Positions 4,305-7,296 of a stretch of 7,296 nucleotides of DNA are shown piece after piece (positions within the stretch are counted from its first letter, which is position 1; every line of letters begins with the position of its first letter). Location: positions 1 through 7,296 of the forward strand of contig CAMLSI010000267.1 in the NCBI GenBank assembly GCA_946482585.1, in the 5' to 3' direction. The stretch comes from an uncultured Lysobacteraceae bacterium (lineage in GTDB: Bacteria > Pseudomonadota > Gammaproteobacteria > Xanthomonadales > Rhodanobacteraceae). Under the pieces are notes generated by a model. It was not told the origin of the DNA and made no database searches. It saw only the letters and a program-made list of their open reading frames with translations. A program made the translations under genes and the position numbers.

Positions 4305-7296
4305 ATGCGACATTGGATCATCGCGGCCGCGCTCGCGCTGGCAGCCTGCACCGACGCGCTGCATGCGCAGAGCGCGACCGGCATCGACGTATCGCAGCAG
4401 CCGCTGTTTACCGTCAGCGCCGAGCCGCCGCTCAACATGCTCGTGATAGGGCGCGACCACAAGCTCTACTACGAAGCCTACAACGACGCGTCCGACCTCG
4501 ACGGCGATCGCGTGATCGACATGGGCTACAAGCCCGAGCAGATCGAATATTTCGGCTACTTCGATTCGCACCGCTGCTACACCTACACGGGCGACCGCTT
4601 CGTATCGAGCGCCGTCAGCGCGAGCAAGCGCTGCAGCGGCTCCTGGAGCGGCGACTTCCTGAACTATGTGACGACCTCGCGCATCGACGCCATCCGCAAG
4701 GTGCTCTACGGCGGCTATCGCGCGGTCGACACCGCGAACGAGACCGTGCTGGAGCGCTCGCACATTCCGCAGGATGCGCACACCTGGGCCAAGCAGTACG
4801 TGAGTCCGGAAGTCGACGGCTACGACATCGGCGACTACACGCCGCTGGCAAAGCCCGGACGCGGCCTGCGCCATCTGTTCGCGAACGTGACGCTCATCGG
4901 CGACGAGCCCTGGGGACCGCGCCTGCGCGTGCTCACCGACACGATCTATCCGCCGTGGCAGTGGGTCAGCATCGAGCGCCCGGTCGCGGCCGACAACTGC
5001 GTCGTCGGATGGAACGGCCCGCGCTGCGACGGGACCAACGGCGCCAGGCTCACCGATTTCAAGGTACGCGTCCGCGTCTGCGACGCAGGCAACCCCGAAG
5101 CCTTCTGCAAGCGCTATCCGAACGGCAAGTTCAAGCCGGTCGGGCTGCTGCACGACTACGGCGAAAGCGGCGAGATGATGTTCGGTCTGTTGACCGGCTC
5201 GTATGCAAAGAACACCGAAGGCGGCGTGCTGCGCTCGAACATGGCGCGCTTCGACCGAGAGGTCGACGCGGACACCGGCCGGTTCCGCAGCGACGTGAAG
5301 GACGGCATCGTCTACACGATCGACCATTTGCGCACGATCGACTTCAGTCCGTGGGGATTCTTTTACGCCTGCGGCTGGATCACGACGCGGCCGGTCAACG
5401 ACGGCGAATGCAGCATGTGGGGCAATCCCGTTGCGGAGATGATGTACGAGACCCTGCGCTATTTCGGCGGCGCGAAGAAGCCGCGGCCGGAATTCGAGAC
5501 GCCGAACGGGGCCAGCGACGGCAACGCACCGCTGTCGCTGGCGAAACCCGACTGGAAACCGCCCTATGTCGAACGGCCGCAGGGCGGCGGCTTCGCGCAG
5601 TGCGCCGCGCCGGTCATGACCGTGGTCAGCGACATCAATCCGTCGTACGACTTCTCCCTGCCGGGCAGTACCTGGCGTTTGCTGAGCGGCAGCGGCGATC
5701 CGGGCTCGCTCGCCGGGCTCAACGTGTCGGCCGAGGTCGACGCGATCTGGGCGGCCGACGGCAGCTCGCGCCGGGCGTTCATCGGCGAATCGGCCGGCCT
5801 CGTCGACGGCGCGCCGACGCCGAAGGTCGTGTCCAATCTGTCCACCGTGCGCGGTCTTGCGCCGGAAGAGCCGACGAAGCAGGGCACCTATTATTCGGCG
5901 GGCGTCGCGCGTTTCGGCGCGACGCATGCGATCGGCGGCGACAAGCCGGTGCGCACCTACGTGGTCGCGCTCGCCTCGCCGCTGCCGCGCATCGACTTTC
6001 CGGTCGGCAGCGGCCGCATCAGCCTGGTGCCGTTCGCCAAGTCGGTCGAGGGGGGCGGCATCGATGCGAACGGCGCGTTCCAGCCGACGAACCAGATCGT
6101 CGACTTCTACGTGCAGCGCATCGCCAATACCGACCCGTCGGGCAGCGACCTGAATCTCGCCGTCAACGGCGGCCGTCCGTACGCGGAATTCCGCATCAAC
6201 TTCGAGGACGTGGAGCAGGGCGCCGATCACGACATGGACCTGATCGTGCTGTATACCCTGCGCGCGACCGAGAACGGCCAGCTCGACGTGCAGCTCGCGA
6301 CCGAGTACGCCTTCGGCAGCATGCTGCAGCACGCCGGCTACGTGATCTCCGGATCGAACCGGGACGGCGTCTATCTCGACGTCTGCGACCTGCGCGACAA
6401 CGGCACGAACGACGGTACCCGCGCCAGCTGCCATGGACAGACGCGGTATCGGCTCAATACGCCGCCGGGCCGCCCGGCCGGCTGGTGCGCCGACAATCTG
6501 GGCAGCGCGGAATGCGCGGGGCTGCCGCCCACCGCCGTGCGCCGCTTCAGCCCGGGCAGCACCGACGGTGCGACCCTGCTCAACGGTCCGCTCTGGTTCG
6601 CGGCCAAGTACGGTCTGCCCGGCGGCATGGCCGACGGCGACTCGGACGGCCAGCCCGACAACTACTTTCTCGTCACGAACGCGCTCGGGCTCAAGGAACA
6701 GCTGCGCCGTGCGTTCGACACCATCGTCGCGGACACGCGGCCGTCGGCCAGCGTCGCCACGAGCACGGCACGCTTCATTCCGGGCGCCACGCTGGGCTAC
6801 CAGGTCAGCTTCAAGTCCGACGACTGGACCGGCGACGTGCAGGCGTTCCGGCTGCGCGACAACGGCACCATGGGCGCGCAGGTCTGGAGCGCGAACGCGA
6901 AGCTGCCCACACCCGGCGAGCGCGCGATCTTCAGCGCGCGCCGGCGCAGCGGCGGCGACGGCTTCGAAGGAGTCGAGTTCACACCGCGCGCGCTCGGCGA
7001 CGATGCGACCGCACAGGTGTTCGGATCGCTGAATCCCGCGCGCTACGACGTCGACGGCCTGTTCGCTTTCCTGCGCGGCGATCAGACACGCGAAGAGCCG
7101 GCGGGACCGTATCGCAAGCGCGGCTCGCGCATCGGCGACGTGCTCAATTCGACGCCGGCGGTCACCGCGAAGATCAGCTACGGCTACGGCCAGCTGCCGG
7201 CGCGGATCGGCGGAGTCGATACCGGTGCCGCGTCGTACCGCGCGTTCGTCGACGCGAAGTCGGCGTCGCCGGTGCTGTTCGTCGGCGCGAACGACG
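4305..7296 (+). CDS. pilY1: PilC/PilY1-type pilus tip adhesin, N-terminal 997 residues (3' end outside window)
   Basis: The frame is open from ATG 4305 to the right edge without a stop. The signal peptide MRHWIIAAALALAAC contains a lipobox-like LAAC (12-15); a type I cut after Ala21 (LHA-Q) is the alternative. PilY1-family blocks follow: GRDHKLYYEAYN (49-60), a calcium-loop-like DLDGDRVID (64-72), SGDFLNYVTTSRIDAIRKV (about 115-133), GLLTGSYAKN (294-303), MYETLRYFGG, SDINPSYD (442-449), INFEDVEQGADHDMD (about 631-645) and a canonical calcium loop DGDSDGQPD (777-785) followed by NYFLVTNA. GDVLNSTPAV (944-953) and VLFVGAND (990-997) mark the beginning of the C-terminal beta-propeller, which is cut by the window edge. 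No DxSxS metal site of a classical von Willebrand A domain is seen. PilY1 is exported, sits at the pilus tip on PilV/W/X, mediates adhesion and surface sensing, and in Pseudomonas opposes retraction in a calcium-dependent way. These roles are known for the family and inferred here. Confidence 0.93.
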   Translation, partial: MRHWIIAAALALAACTDALHAQSATGIDVSQQPLFTVSAEPPLNMLVIGRDHKLYYEAYNDASDLDGDRVIDMGYKPEQIEYFGYFDSHRCYTYTGDRFVSSAVSASKRCSGSWSGDFLNYVTTSRIDAIRKVLYGGYRAVDTANETVLERSHIPQDAHTWAKQYVSPEVDGYDIGDYTPLAKPGRGLRHLFANVTLIGDEPWGPRLRVLTDTIYPPWQWVSIERPVAADNCVVGWNGPRCDGTNGARLTDFKVRVRVCDAGNPEAFCKRYPNGKFKPVGLLHDYGESGEMMFGLLTGSYAKNTEGGVLRSNMARFDREVDADTGRFRSDVKDGIVYTIDHLRTIDFSPWGFFYACGWITTRPVNDGECSMWGNPVAEMMYETLRYFGGAKKPRPEFETPNGASDGNAPLSLAKPDWKPPYVERPQGGGFAQCAAPVMTVVSDINPSYDFSLPGSTWRLLSGSGDPGSLAGLNVSAEVDAIWAADGSSRRAFIGESAGLVDGAPTPKVVSNLSTVRGLAPEEPTKQGTYYSAGVARFGATHAIGGDKPVRTYVVALASPLPRIDFPVGSGRISLVPFAKSVEGGGIDANGAFQPTNQIVDFYVQRIANTDPSGSDLNLAVNGGRPYAEFRINFEDVEQGADHDMDLIVLYTLRATENGQLDVQLATEYAFGSMLQHAGYVISGSNRDGVYLDVCDLRDNGTNDGTRASCHGQTRYRLNTPPGRPAGWCADNLGSAECAGLPPTAVRRFSPGSTDGATLLNGPLWFAAKYGLPGGMADGDSDGQPDNYFLVTNALGLKEQLRRAFDTIVADTRPSASVATSTARFIPGATLGYQVSFKSDDWTGDVQAFRLRDNGTMGAQVWSANAKLPTPGERAIFSARRRSGGDGFEGVEFTPRALGDDATAQVFGSLNPARYDVDGLFAFLRGDQTREEPAGPYRKRGSRIGDVLNSTPAVTAKISYGYGQLPARIGGVDTGAASYRAFVDAKSASPVLFVGAND

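Noticed and set aside
4092..6434. 780-codon open frame on the minus strand opposite pilX and pilY1
   Set aside because: It lies exactly opposite clearly recognisable PilX and PilY1 sequence. Its product is low-complexity (Ala, Arg, Val, Asp, His) with no family motif. Long antisense frames are common in GC-rich DNA.

Overview
This GC-rich window carries a type IV pilus minor-pilin and adhesin cluster in the order fimT-pilV-pilW-pilX-pilY1. All genes are on the + strand. The cluster is preceded by the 3' end of an unrelated-looking TPR protein gene. Gene order, class III prepilin leaders and family motifs point to a Gram-negative proteobacterium. A gammaproteobacterium of the Xanthomonas/Lysobacter/Pseudomonas kind is the best guess, and a betaproteobacterium is not excluded. 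Codon use looks uniform across the window and no mobile element, RNA gene or CRISPR array was seen.

Layout: 1-1337 is the C-terminal part of a TPR-repeat protein whose N-terminus, and so its function, lies outside the window. Positions 1338-1612 are non-coding. They hold a CATG-rich dyad just after the TPR stop and then a run of strong inverted repeats (1451-1588) ending 12 bases before the fimT ribosome binding site. From 1613, fimT, pilV, pilW and pilX follow, each joined to the next by an ATGA stop/start overlap. pilY1 starts 25 bases after pilX with its own ribosome binding site and runs off the right edge, about 997 residues in, at the start of its C-terminal beta-propeller.

How the genes work together: FimT, PilV, PilW and PilX are small membrane-anchored pilins processed by the prepilin peptidase (PilD). 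By analogy with Pseudomonas and with GspH-I-J-K of type II secretion, they form a tip complex that carries PilY1 and starts pilus assembly. PilY1 serves in surface attachment and in calcium-dependent control of pilus retraction. FimT may also take part in DNA uptake.

Most interesting points: the leader before fimT has two mutually exclusive pairings around a common right arm, like a regulatory RNA switch. PilY1 has a lipobox-like signal peptide and no recognisable MIDAS motif in its N-terminal half. The FimT tail departs from the reported GRxR DNA-binding motif. pilX has a better ribosome binding site for an internal GTG than for its overlapping ATG. No entirely new system was found; the leader RNA is the best candidate for something undescribed.
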